From assembly GCF_900215355.1 (NCBI RefSeq), contig NZ_OBEA01000004.1:310001-374000 (forward strand): 64,000 nt of DNA, in the 5' to 3' direction. A program made the position numbers and the translations under genes. Under the pieces are notes generated by a model. The model saw only the letters and a list, made by a program, of their open reading frames with translations, ran no database searches and had not been told where the DNA came from. This DNA comes from Pseudooceanicola antarcticus. Lineage in GTDB: Bacteria > Pseudomonadota > Alphaproteobacteria > Rhodobacterales > Rhodobacteraceae. The first letter of the stretch is position 1. Each line of letters opens with the position of its first letter. Below are positions 24,338 to 32,555 of the stretch, in pieces.

Positions 24338-24421
24338 GTCGCCGGATGGCGACAAAGAACAGGTTGGGGGCTCCGCCCCGTCGCCGGATGGCGACAGAGA
24401 AAAGGTCGGGGGCTCCGCCCC
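24338..24421. repeat. Two tandem 42-bp repeats with internal hairpin
   Basis: Units at 24338-24379 and 24380-24421 each contain GTCGCC-GGAT-GGCGAC followed by GGGGGCTCCGCCCC. They belong to the modular intergenic repeat family also seen near 31.1, 35.1 and 45.8 kb. Too few and too short-spaced to be a CRISPR array. Confidence 0.8.
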
Positions 24422-24440
24422 CGTCAGGCTGCGCCTGTCT

Positions 24441-24512
24441 CCCCCGCAGTATTTTCAGCCATCGGATAGAGAAATCCATGCTTCCATCCGATGGCCACAA
24501 ATACTGTGGGGG
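24441..24512. repeat. Inverted pair of the CAGTATTTT intergenic repeat
   Basis: The arm CCCCCGCAGTATTTTCAGCC plus ATCGGAT (24441-24467) is matched in inverse orientation at 24486-24512 with a few mismatches. It lies between the converging 3' ends of the oxygenase and aroB and could form a bidirectional hairpin. Confidence 0.8.
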
Positions 24513-24552
24513 GAGCGCCGCAGGCGCGGGGGGCAAGGCCCCCTTCGCTGGT

Positions 24553-25671
24553 TCAAGCCAGCGCGTCGTCCAGCAGTTTGCGCACCGCCTCGCCCGGCAC
24601 GTCGGAGGTCACGAAGGCCTCGCCGATACCGCGCGCCAGGATGAAGCGCAGCTTGCCGTCCACCACCTTCTTGTCCTGGGCCATCAGCGCCATCAGCGCC
24701 TCAGCCCCCGGCAGGTCTCCGGGGATGTCCTTCAGGTCGACCTTCATGCCCATGGCCCGCAGGTGCTGGCGCAGCCGCGAGGGCGCTTCCTGCGCGCAGA
24801 GGCCAAGGCGGGAGGAGAGCTCGAAGGCCAGGGCGCAGCCGATGGCCACGCCTTCGCCGTGCAGCAGCCGGTCGCTGTATCCGGTCGCCGATTCCAGCGC
24901 ATGGCCGAAGGTATGGCCGAGGTTCAGCAGCGCCCGGTCGCCCTGTTCGGTCTCGTCGCGGGCGACGATCTCGGCTTTCATCTCGCAGGAGCGTTTGACC
25001 GCCGCGACCCGCGCCGCCATGTCGCCCGCGGCCAGCGCCGGGCCGTTCTCTTCCAGCCAGTCGAAGAAAGCGGCGTCGCCAAGCAGCCCGTATTTCACCA
25101 CCTCGCCATAGCCGGCGATGAAATCGCGCGGGGTGAGGCTGGCCAGCACCTGGGTATCGGCCAACACCAGGCTGGGCTGGTGGAAGGCGCCCACCAGGTT
25201 CTTGCCATGGGGGGAATTGATCCCCGTCTTGCCACCGACCGAGCTGTCGACCTGCGCCAGCAGCGAGGTCGGGATCTGCACGAAGCGGACGCCCCGGCGC
25301 AGCACGGCTGCGGCAAAGCCCGCAAGATCGCCGATCACGCCGCCCCCCAGGGCGACCACCACGTCAGAGCGCTCGATCTTCTGTTCCAGCAGCCATTCCA
25401 CGGCGCGGGAAAACTGCGGCCAGGATTTCGTGGCCTCGCCCGCGGGCAGCGCCAGAGAGACCATCTCGATCCCCTCGGCGGCCAGGCCGTCGCGCAGGGC
25501 CTCAAGGTGCAGCGCCGCGACGGTCTCGTCGGTCAGCACCGCCACGCGCTTGCGGCGCAGGAGCGGCGCCACATGGGCGCCGGCCTCGGCCAGCAGGCCC
25601 GGCCCGATGACGATATCGTAGCCACGCGCGCCAAGCTCCACGCGCAGGGTTTCCCGCAATTGCTCGCTCAT
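24553..25671 (-). CDS. aroB: 3-dehydroquinate synthase
   Basis: Second step of the shikimate pathway: DAHP to 3-dehydroquinate, NAD- and metal-dependent, cytoplasmic. 372 aa, normal length. Conserved NAD and substrate segments are GGGVIGDLAGFAAAVLRRG, TSLLAQVDSSVGGKTGIN and the metal-site His in LNLGHTFGHALE and LHGEGVAIG. The ATG overlaps the aroK stop (ATGA at 25668-25671), so the two are co-translated. Confidence 0.97.
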   Translation of the reverse strand: MSEQLRETLRVELGARGYDIVIGPGLLAEAGAHVAPLLRRKRVAVLTDETVAALHLEALRDGLAAEGIEMVSLALPAGEATKSWPQFSRAVEWLLEQKIERSDVVVALGGGVIGDLAGFAAAVLRRGVRFVQIPTSLLAQVDSSVGGKTGINSPHGKNLVGAFHQPSLVLADTQVLASLTPRDFIAGYGEVVKYGLLGDAAFFDWLEENGPALAAGDMAARVAAVKRSCEMKAEIVARDETEQGDRALLNLGHTFGHALESATGYSDRLLHGEGVAIGCALAFELSSRLGLCAQEAPSRLRQHLRAMGMKVDLKDIPGDLPGAEALMALMAQDKKVVDGKLRFILARGIGEAFVTSDVPGEAVRKLLDDALA

Positions 25672-26213
25672 GCTGCCTCCAGCAAATCCTGATGTTCGGA
25701 CAGGGCCTCGACCACGCGGCCCGCCATTTCATGGACCGACAGACCGGGCAGGCTCTGCACCGCGATCTCGGCCATGCGGTAGATGGGCACCCGCCGGTCG
25801 TAGAGATCCCGCAGCGTGGCGCGCGGATCGGCGGTGCGCAGCAGGGGCCTCGTGTCGCGGTGGCGCACACGGTTCCAGAGCAGATCGAGATCCGCATCCA
25901 GCCAGAGCGCCGCGCCATGATCCGAGATCAACCGGCGGTTTTCCTCAGACATGTAGGCGCCGCCGCCGGTCGAAAGGATCGAAGGGGTCTCTTCCAGGAG
26001 CCGGGCGATGACCTGGCGTTCCTTCTTGCGGAAGAAGTCCTCTCCGTCGCGGGCGAAGATCTCGGCGATGGTCATATTGGCCGCGGCTTCGATCTCGGCA
26101 TCGGAATCACGGAACGGCACGTCAAGCAGCTGTGCGGTGGCCTTGCCGACGGCGCTCTTGCCGGCGCCCATCATCCCCACCATCACCACGCTTTTCTTCA
26201 GCTTCCAGCCCAT
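25668..26213 (-). CDS. aroK: Shikimate kinase
   Basis: 181 aa kinase that phosphorylates shikimate. Walker A is GMMGAGKSAVGK, the shikimate-binding Asp/Arg are in DSDAEIE and FFRKKERQV, and the GGGA loop is LSTGGGAYM. The LID Arg is in DTRPLL. It is first in the aroK-aroB pair and reads leftwards, divergent from the small TM gene at 26346. Confidence 0.97.
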   Translation of the reverse strand: MGWKLKKSVVMVGMMGAGKSAVGKATAQLLDVPFRDSDAEIEAAANMTIAEIFARDGEDFFRKKERQVIARLLEETPSILSTGGGAYMSEENRRLISDHGAALWLDADLDLLWNRVRHRDTRPLLRTADPRATLRDLYDRRVPIYRMAEIAVQSLPGLSVHEMAGRVVEALSEHQDLLEAA

Positions 26214-26345
26214 CTTACCCCTGAACGGCGCCGACCCTTCGGCACCGCACTGCCATTTGAAAAGTTTCGCGCCTGAATGACGTGATCTTGCGTAAAAGGC
26301 CAGTTATAACTTGTCAAAACTACAGGCAAACAGGACTGAAACTTC

Positions 26346-26495
26346 ATGCTCCGCATCCTCAAATGGCTGCTTTTCCTCGCCTTCCTGGCGGGAATCGCCC
26401 TCGTGGCCTACGCCTATGTCGGCCCCTGGCTGGGCGCGGACTTCGCGCCGCCCCAACAGGAGATCCGAACCCCCGTGGTGCTGGATGCTGACTAG
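26346..26495 (+). CDS. Small single-TM protein (49 aa)
   Basis: Starts MLRILKWLLFLAFLAGIALV, one N-terminal hydrophobic helix, then a short Pro-rich polar tail ending VVLDAD. Its stop overlaps the start of the next gene by 11 bp, a strong sign that it is translated. Function unknown. It may be an N-terminal anchor peptide acting with the secreted 560-aa protein downstream. Confidence 0.7.
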   Translation: MLRILKWLLFLAFLAGIALVAYAYVGPWLGADFAPPQQEIRTPVVLDAD

Positions 26496-28167
26496 CAGGC
26501 GCCAGCTCTGCCGTGCCACGGCCCTGGCGCTGGCCCTCGGGCCGGGTGCTGCCGTGGCGCAGTCGTTCGGGCTTGAGCAGATGCGCGACAGCCGCCCCTC
26601 GGGTGGTTTCGACGTGACCTTCGCCGATCCGGTGACCCAGCCCGAGCGACGCGCGGGCTCCGGGTCGGGGTCTTCGGCCGCCGGGGAGCCCATCTCGGCC
26701 ATCGACTGGCTGGATGCGCTGAACCAGGCCGGCATCACCCCGCCCGAGCCTGACGTGGCGACCTCTGCCCTGGTGCCCGAGGTGCGGACCGTGACCCTTG
26801 GCGCTTCCAACGCCGGGGCGGTCGGGCTGCTGCCCGCCTCTGTCACCGGGCTGCCGGTCACCCTCTGGCAGGGCTCCGAGACCGAGACCCTGCTGCGCCG
26901 CATCGACCTGCTGGATGTCACCGGGCTGCCGGCGATGCAGGCGCTCTTCTTCACCCTGTTGCTGGCCGAGGCCGATCCGCCCGCCGATGCGGCGCGCGAT
27001 CCCGAGGCCGAGGACCCGCTGCTGCTGGCACGGATCGACAGGCTGGCCGAGATCGGCGCGCTCGATCCGGCCCTGGCGCTGATAGAACGTGCCGGCCAGA
27101 CCCGCAGCCCTGCGCTGTTTTCGCGCTGGTTCGACCTGTCTCTGCTGGCGGGGATCGAGACCCAGCCCTGCCGCCGCGTGGCGGGCGACCCCGATGTCGC
27201 CCCCAGCCAGTCGATCCGCATCTTCTGCCTGGCCCGCAACCGCGACTGGGAAACCGCCGCGCTGCTGCTAGAGACCGCCAGCGCGCTCGGCACGCTGGAG
27301 CCCTCGGAAGAGCGGCTGCTGACCCGTTTCCTGCACGTGGACCTGGACGACACCGCCCTGGCCCTGCCGCCGCCGGCCAATATCACCCCCCTGCTCTTCC
27401 GCCTCTCCGAGGCCATCGGAGAGCCCCTGCCCACCTCCGACCTGCCGCGCGCCTATGCCTATTACGACCTGCGCGGCCGTGCCGGCTGGAAGGCGGCGCT
27501 CGAGGCGGCCGAACGGCTGGCGCGCTCCGGGGCGCTGCCCGAGAACCGCCTGCTGGGCCTCTATTCCGGCGGCAAGCCCTCTGCCTCGGGCGGGATCTGG
27601 GACCGGGTCGCGGCGGTGCAGGCCTTCGATGCGGCCATCGCCGTGCCCCGCCCCGACCCCGAGATCGTCGCCGAGCGCCTGCCCGAGGCCTGGCAGGCGA
27701 TGCAGGACGCCGGGCTCGAGACCACCTTCGCGGCGCTCTATGGCAAGCGGCTGGTGCCCTATACCGAGCGCGAGGATCTCGCCGGGCGGCTGGCGACCCG
27801 CGCGGTGCTGCTCGCCCCCGAGGCCGCCGCGCTCTCGCGCCAGATCGCGCCCGCCGGCCCCACCGAGGCCTTCCTGCTGGCGCTGGCCAAGGGGCAGCCC
27901 TCTGCCGTCGAGGCCCCCTCGACCCGTGCCAAGATCATCACCCGAGGCTTCGCCGCCACCACCCGTCCGCCGGAGCGCATCCAGCGGCTGATCAGCGACG
28001 GCCAGCTGGGCGAGGCGATCCTGGAGGCCATGCAGCTCTATGCCTTCGCCATGCAGGGCAACCTGCCCGACATCGCCCCGGCGCTGGCCACCTTCCGCGC
28101 CATCGGGCTCGAGGAAACCGCCCGCTCCGCCGCGCTGCAGCTGCTGCTGCTCGACGAGAGGGGCTGA
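26485..28167 (+). CDS. Secreted helical-repeat protein of unknown function (560 aa)
   Basis: Starts MLTSRRQLCRATALALALGP and has a signal peptide ending at AVAQS. The mature chain is Ala/Leu/Glu-rich and consists of predicted helical pairs, TPR- or SEL1-like in character but without a clear consensus. Two Cys (QPCRRVAG and IFCLARN) lie 30 residues apart. It overlaps the 49-aa gene and ends 3 bp before xerD, so the three form one rightward unit. A scaffold-like periplasmic role is only a guess. Confidence 0.78.
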   Translation: MLTSRRQLCRATALALALGPGAAVAQSFGLEQMRDSRPSGGFDVTFADPVTQPERRAGSGSGSSAAGEPISAIDWLDALNQAGITPPEPDVATSALVPEVRTVTLGASNAGAVGLLPASVTGLPVTLWQGSETETLLRRIDLLDVTGLPAMQALFFTLLLAEADPPADAARDPEAEDPLLLARIDRLAEIGALDPALALIERAGQTRSPALFSRWFDLSLLAGIETQPCRRVAGDPDVAPSQSIRIFCLARNRDWETAALLLETASALGTLEPSEERLLTRFLHVDLDDTALALPPPANITPLLFRLSEAIGEPLPTSDLPRAYAYYDLRGRAGWKAALEAAERLARSGALPENRLLGLYSGGKPSASGGIWDRVAAVQAFDAAIAVPRPDPEIVAERLPEAWQAMQDAGLETTFAALYGKRLVPYTEREDLAGRLATRAVLLAPEAAALSRQIAPAGPTEAFLLALAKGQPSAVEAPSTRAKIITRGFAATTRPPERIQRLISDGQLGEAILEAMQLYAFAMQGNLPDIAPALATFRAIGLEETARSAALQLLLLDERG

Positions 28168-28170
28168 GCC

Positions 28171-29109
28171 ATGGCCGGGCCCTCTGACCCAGATCTCTGG
28201 ATCTCGGCCTTCCTCGAGGCGCAGGCCGCCGAAAGCGGTGCCGCGCGCAACACGCTGCTGGCCTACGGGCGCGACCTAAAGGATGCCGCCCGCTGGTTCG
28301 AGCGCCGGGGGCCGGGTCTGGCCGGGGCAAGCCGCAGCGATATCGAGGACTACCTGGTCTTCTGCGATGCCGAGGGGCTGTCGCGCGCCACCCGTGCAAG
28401 GCGGCTCTCGGCGCTGCGCCAGCTCTATCGTTTCGCCTTCGAGGAAGGCTGGCGGGAAGAGAACCCGGCGATCCAGATCCGCGGTCCGGGCCGCGCCAAG
28501 ACCCTGCCCAAGACCCTGAGCATGGCAGAGGTCGAGGCGCTTCTGAGCGCCGCGCCCGCGCAGGGGCGCTCCCCTGCCGACCGGCTGCGCAATGCCTGCC
28601 TGATGGAACTGCTCTATGCCACCGGCATGCGGGTGAGCGAGCTGGTCTCGCTGCCCGTCGCCGCCACGCGGGGCGATCCGCAGATGCTGCTGATCTCGGG
28701 CAAGGGCGGCAAGGAGCGGATGGTGCCGCTCTCTGAACCCGCCCGCGAGGCGCTGCAGAACTGGCTGGCCGCCCGCGATGCCGCCGAGGCGGAGGCCCGC
28801 GCCAAGGGCCTGACCGAGAGCCGCTATCTCTTCCCCTCCCATTCCTCGGAGGGGCATCTGACCCGGCACCGCTTTTACGCGCTGATCAAGGAGATCGCCA
28901 AGGCCGCCGGCATTCCCACCGATCGCGTCACGCCGCACCGGCTGCGCCATGCCTTCGCCACCCACCTGCTGGAAAACGGCGCCGACCTGCGCGCCATCCA
29001 GGCCCTGCTCGGTCACGCCGACCTGGCCACGACCGAGATCTACACCCATGTGCTGGAGGCCCGCCTGCGCGAGCTGGTCGAGACCCACCACCCGCTGGCC
29101 CGCAAGTAG
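28171..29109 (+). CDS. xerD: Tyrosine recombinase XerD
   Basis: 312 aa. An N-terminal SAM-like core-binding domain (residues ~10-95) is followed by the catalytic domain with all six active residues: Arg in TGMRVSELVSL, Lys in SGKGGKERMV, His-x-x-Arg in PHRLRHAFATHLLENG, His in LLGHADLATT and Tyr in EIYTHV. It resolves chromosome dimers at dif together with XerC. The start lies 3 bp after the previous stop. Confidence 0.94.
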   Translation: MAGPSDPDLWISAFLEAQAAESGAARNTLLAYGRDLKDAARWFERRGPGLAGASRSDIEDYLVFCDAEGLSRATRARRLSALRQLYRFAFEEGWREENPAIQIRGPGRAKTLPKTLSMAEVEALLSAAPAQGRSPADRLRNACLMELLYATGMRVSELVSLPVAATRGDPQMLLISGKGGKERMVPLSEPAREALQNWLAARDAAEAEARAKGLTESRYLFPSHSSEGHLTRHRFYALIKEIAKAAGIPTDRVTPHRLRHAFATHLLENGADLRAIQALLGHADLATTEIYTHVLEARLRELVETHHPLARK

Positions 29110-29268
29110 GCCCTTCGTGCCCGGCCCGGACCACCTGCCGACGGCCTGCTGACTGCACCCTGCTGCGCCCTGTCGCCGCCGCCATGCCATTGATTGCCAT
29201 CGCCCGGCCCCGTGGGCGCTTGAACCGGGCCGCGCGGCACCCCATAACCCCTTCCAAAGGGAGATCTC

Positions 29269-30597
29269 ATGGAATCCGCATCCACATTTGCCACTTCGCT
29301 CGACGGCGCCTTCTGGATCACCGCCGGGGCCATCCTTGCGCTGCTGGTCTTCTCGGCCTTCTTCTCGGGCTCGGAAACCGCGCTGACGGCGGCCTCGCGG
29401 GGCAAGCTGCGGGCGCAGGCGGACAAGGGCTCGCGCGGGGCGGAACGGGCGCTGCAGATCACCGAGGACAACGAGCGGCTGATCGGCTCTGTCCTGCTGG
29501 GCAACAACCTGGTCAACATCCTGGCGACCTCGCTGACCACCTCGCTCTTTACCGCGCTCTACGGTGACAGCGGCGTCGCCATCGCCACGCTGGTGATGAC
29601 GCTCCTGGTGCTGATCTTTGCCGAGGTGCTGCCCAAGACCTATGCCATCACCAATGCGGAAACCGCGGCCAGCAAGGTCTCGGCGCCGATTGCCTTCATC
29701 ATCGCCATCTTCGCCCCCATCGTCAGCCTGGTGCGGCTGCTGGTGCGTGGCGTGCTGCGCGTCTTCGGCGTAAAGACCGACCCCGACAGCCAGATCCTGG
29801 CGGTGCGCGAAGAGATCGCGGGCGCGCTGAACCTGGGCCACTCCGAAGGCGTGGTCGAAAAGGAGGACCGCGATCGCATCCTGGGCGCCCTGGACCTGGG
29901 CGACCGCACGGTGGAAGAGATCATGCTGCACCGCTCGCGGATCGAGATGATCTCGGCCGCCGACACCCCGAAAGAGATCCTGGCGCAATGTCTGACCTCC
30001 AGCCACACCCGGCTGCCGGTCTACGATGGCGACCCCGAGAACATCATCGGCATCCTGCACGCCAAGGACCTCTTCCGCGCCACCTACAAGCTGGCCACCG
30101 AGGGCGAGGCCCCGGCCGAGGCGCTGGCGGATTTCAAGATCACCGACGTGATGATGGCGCCCTATTTCATCCCCGACACCACCTCGCTGGACGAGCAGAT
30201 GCGGCAATTCCTGCACATCCGCACCCACTTCGCGCTGGTGGTGGATGAATACGGCGCGCTGCAGGGCCTGATCACGCTCGAGGATATCCTGGAAGAGATC
30301 GTCGGCGAGATCACCGACGAGTTCGACCCGGCCACCGCCGAACACACGGTGCGCCGCGCCGAGGATGGCTCTTTCCTGGTCGACGGGGCGATGACGATCC
30401 GCGACCTGAACCGCTCGCAGGACTGGTCGCTGCCCGATGAAGAGGCCAATACCATCGCCGGCCTGGTCATCCACGAGGCGCAGATGATCCCCACCGTGGG
30501 GCAGGTCTTCTCGTTCCACGGCTTCCGCTTCGAGGTGACCGCGCGCAAGGAAAACCGCCTGACCCGGCTGAAGATCCGCCCGCTCGATCCGCTCTGA
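29269..30597 (+). CDS. CNNM/CorC-type membrane protein with CBS pair
   Basis: 442 aa. The DUF21/CNNM membrane domain (residues ~15-185, FSAFFSGSETALTAASRGKL and LGNNLVNILATSLTT) is followed by two CBS domains (~200-335, MLHRSRIEMISAADTPKEI and LVVDEYGALQGLITLEDILE) and a C-terminal CorC/HlyC transporter-associated domain. The family includes magnesium/cobalt efflux proteins. 'Hemolysin' in older names is misleading. No SD is obvious beyond AAAGGGAGATCTC. Confidence 0.92.
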   Translation: MESASTFATSLDGAFWITAGAILALLVFSAFFSGSETALTAASRGKLRAQADKGSRGAERALQITEDNERLIGSVLLGNNLVNILATSLTTSLFTALYGDSGVAIATLVMTLLVLIFAEVLPKTYAITNAETAASKVSAPIAFIIAIFAPIVSLVRLLVRGVLRVFGVKTDPDSQILAVREEIAGALNLGHSEGVVEKEDRDRILGALDLGDRTVEEIMLHRSRIEMISAADTPKEILAQCLTSSHTRLPVYDGDPENIIGILHAKDLFRATYKLATEGEAPAEALADFKITDVMMAPYFIPDTTSLDEQMRQFLHIRTHFALVVDEYGALQGLITLEDILEEIVGEITDEFDPATAEHTVRRAEDGSFLVDGAMTIRDLNRSQDWSLPDEEANTIAGLVIHEAQMIPTVGQVFSFHGFRFEVTARKENRLTRLKIRPLDPL

Positions 30598-30601
30598 GCC
30601 C

Positions 30602-31051
30602 GTGCTGCGCTGGTCCGAGCCCCGATTGCTGGCCGATTACCTCGCGCTGCCCAAGGGGCCGGGCATCTACGTCATAGGCCATGCCAGCGACCCGGTACGG
30701 AAGGTGCAGGCGGGCCAAGAGATCGACGCCTATCTCTACAATTGGCCCGAGAACTTCACGAGCCTCTACGTCGGGATCTCGGAAAGCCGCCGCGAAGGGG
30801 TGCGCGGGCGCCTGCGCAGTCATTTCCGGGCGCGTGGCAATGCCGACCTGGCGGCGCGCCAGAAGCGGGGCGAAGTGCTGTGGTACATCGCAGCCCTTGG
30901 CACCTTCGCCAGCCACGAGGCGCTGTTCCTGGCTCTGGCCAACGGCTTCTTTCCCTCTAATCTCCGCGATGAAGGCAAGCGTTTCGCCATCCGGCTGAAC
31001 CGCGAGATCGACGCCCAGATCGCTGCCGAAGAGGCCGCGCGAAAGCGCTGA
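30602..31051 (+). CDS. GIY-YIG-like domain protein (149 aa)
   Basis: GTG start 4 bp after the CNNM stop, without a clear ribosome site, so probably coupled to it. Residues 18-75 read GPGIYVIGHASDP, then LYVGISESRREGVRGRLRSH, the GIY and YIG strands plus the Arg-containing helix of the GIY-YIG nuclease fold. A C-terminal helical part ends in a basic tail. No other nuclease or repair domain is attached. DNA or tRNA processing is possible, but the substrate is unknown. Confidence 0.68.
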   Translation: MLRWSEPRLLADYLALPKGPGIYVIGHASDPVRKVQAGQEIDAYLYNWPENFTSLYVGISESRREGVRGRLRSHFRARGNADLAARQKRGEVLWYIAALGTFASHEALFLALANGFFPSNLRDEGKRFAIRLNREIDAQIAAEEAARKR

Positions 31052-31115
31052 GCATGCGCCGGAGGTGAGCGGGCAAAGGGGGGCGGGCCAGCCCCCCGGC
31101 TCCGTGCCGGAGCCT

Positions 31116-31143
31116 CCCCCCGCAGTATTTTCAGCCATCGGAT
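31116..31143 (+). repeat. Single copy of the CAGTATTTT intergenic repeat
   Basis: CCCCCGCAGTATTTTCAGCC followed by ATCGGATG, the same core as at 24441. It is preceded by a GC hairpin (GGCTCCGTGCCGGAGCC, 31099-31115) and lies between converging genes. Confidence 0.75.
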
Positions 31144-31184
31144 GGAGAGGGAAGAGGCGCTTTTGACGGGCGCTTTGCCGGGGG

Positions 31185-32354
31185 TTACGTGCGGAAGTCC
31201 TTGCCGAGAGCGCGGGCGCTCTCTGAGAGCGCCGGGTCATCTTGCTCACCCAGGGCCTGAAGCGCGCGGGTGAAGGGAGTTTGCAGTTCAGGACGGTCCT
31301 TGCCGTCCAGCAGAAGCGGGCGCAGCGCCTCGATCAGCAAGGAAGCGCGGTCGAGCGCGGGCAGATAGAGCCGGTCCAGGCGCACCTCATCCGGTGCCTC
31401 GCCCTCGGTATCGAGGAATATCCGCAGGATGCGGTGCAGGACGTCCAGCGCCGTGCCGGGGTCGTTGACGCCGGGCGACAGCGCCCGGACGCCGATCTCG
31501 GACAGGCAGGTCAGGCCGAAGCCGGGATCCTGGTCGAAGTTGCGCAGGCTGCCCAGCACCGCATTCTCGCGCAGTTTCCCCGCCAGCGCCTCTCCGCCGC
31601 CCGAGATCCGCGCCAGCACCTCGCCGCGATGCACGAAGCCACCAACCGGGTGCAGCAGCCAGATCCGCGCGTCGTGGTGCTCTGCCGCCGTCTGCAGCCG
31701 GTCCTGGAAAAGCTGTTGCAGGTAGCCGCTCTTGTCCGCGCGCACCTCCTCCGCGCCCTCGGGGATCTTCTCCGGGTCCAGGGCGTGGGCGCCGAGGGCC
31801 GGGTGGCACATGCGCATGCGCATCGCCTCGATCGTGCTTTCCTCGATCCGCTGCGCGGTGTTGATCAGGCTGCCCAGCATCTCGAGATGCGAGATCCAGC
31901 GGATGATCGCCACCACGATCAGCGCCACCACCAAGAGGGTCATGCCGAAGAGCACCATCAGCCCGCGCCCTTGGAAGACCTCGAGATCGCGCAGGATGAT
32001 CGCCGAGAGCGCGTAGAGATAGGCGCCGACGAAGGTGGCCAGCACGGTGTGGGTCACCGTGTCCTGCAGCAGCATCTGGTGCGCCCTGGGCGTCCAGCTC
32101 GAGGCCACCATGCGATGCGCCGCCGCCATGACCGTCAGCGAGAAGGTCGTGACCGTCAGCATGGAGTTGGCGATGATCTTCAGGATATTGTCCACCGCCT
32201 CGCCACCGACCAGCGGGTCCAGCCCCTCCGGGATCACCCGCGCGCCCAGTTTCGACAACGCCAGCGCCAGGAAGGCCAGCGCGGCGATGAGCGCGACGCG
32301 GACCACCAGGCGGCGTGAAAAGGCGTGCAGGCGACGCAAGAGCGTTGGCAGCAT
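31185..32354 (-). CDS. DUF2254 membrane protein (389 aa)
   Basis: Starts MLPTLLRRLHAFSRRLVVRV behind AAGGAG. Four TM helices lie in the first ~160 residues, then a conserved cytosolic domain with SGYLQQLFQDRLQTAAEHHD, the C-terminal signature SEIGVRALSPGVNDPGTALD, and a helical end. This matches the DUF2254 family of predicted membrane proteins. No function is established. It is leftward and stands alone. Confidence 0.88.
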   Translation of the reverse strand: MLPTLLRRLHAFSRRLVVRVALIAALAFLALALSKLGARVIPEGLDPLVGGEAVDNILKIIANSMLTVTTFSLTVMAAAHRMVASSWTPRAHQMLLQDTVTHTVLATFVGAYLYALSAIILRDLEVFQGRGLMVLFGMTLLVVALIVVAIIRWISHLEMLGSLINTAQRIEESTIEAMRMRMCHPALGAHALDPEKIPEGAEEVRADKSGYLQQLFQDRLQTAAEHHDARIWLLHPVGGFVHRGEVLARISGGGEALAGKLRENAVLGSLRNFDQDPGFGLTCLSEIGVRALSPGVNDPGTALDVLHRILRIFLDTEGEAPDEVRLDRLYLPALDRASLLIEALRPLLLDGKDRPELQTPFTRALQALGEQDDPALSESARALGKDFRT

Positions 32355-32555
32355 TGGGATCTCCTTCCCGCCAAACCTAGCGCATTGGCGCCGGCGGGAA
32401 AGAGCGCTCTGCCCGTTGCACGTTTCCACGGCACCGCCCGGCCCTGCGCGCCGCAGCCGACGGCCCCGGCACGGAAAACGACACCCCCTGTCGCAGAAGG
32501 ACTAGCCGCCTGCCCCGCTTGCGCCTCAGCATCGTGTCAACAACAGGAGGTTCCC

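Noticed and set aside
24338-24421. Tandem repeats as a possible CRISPR array
   Set aside because: Only two units that abut without spacers, with an internal hairpin, and no cas genes. They match other intergenic repeats in the window.
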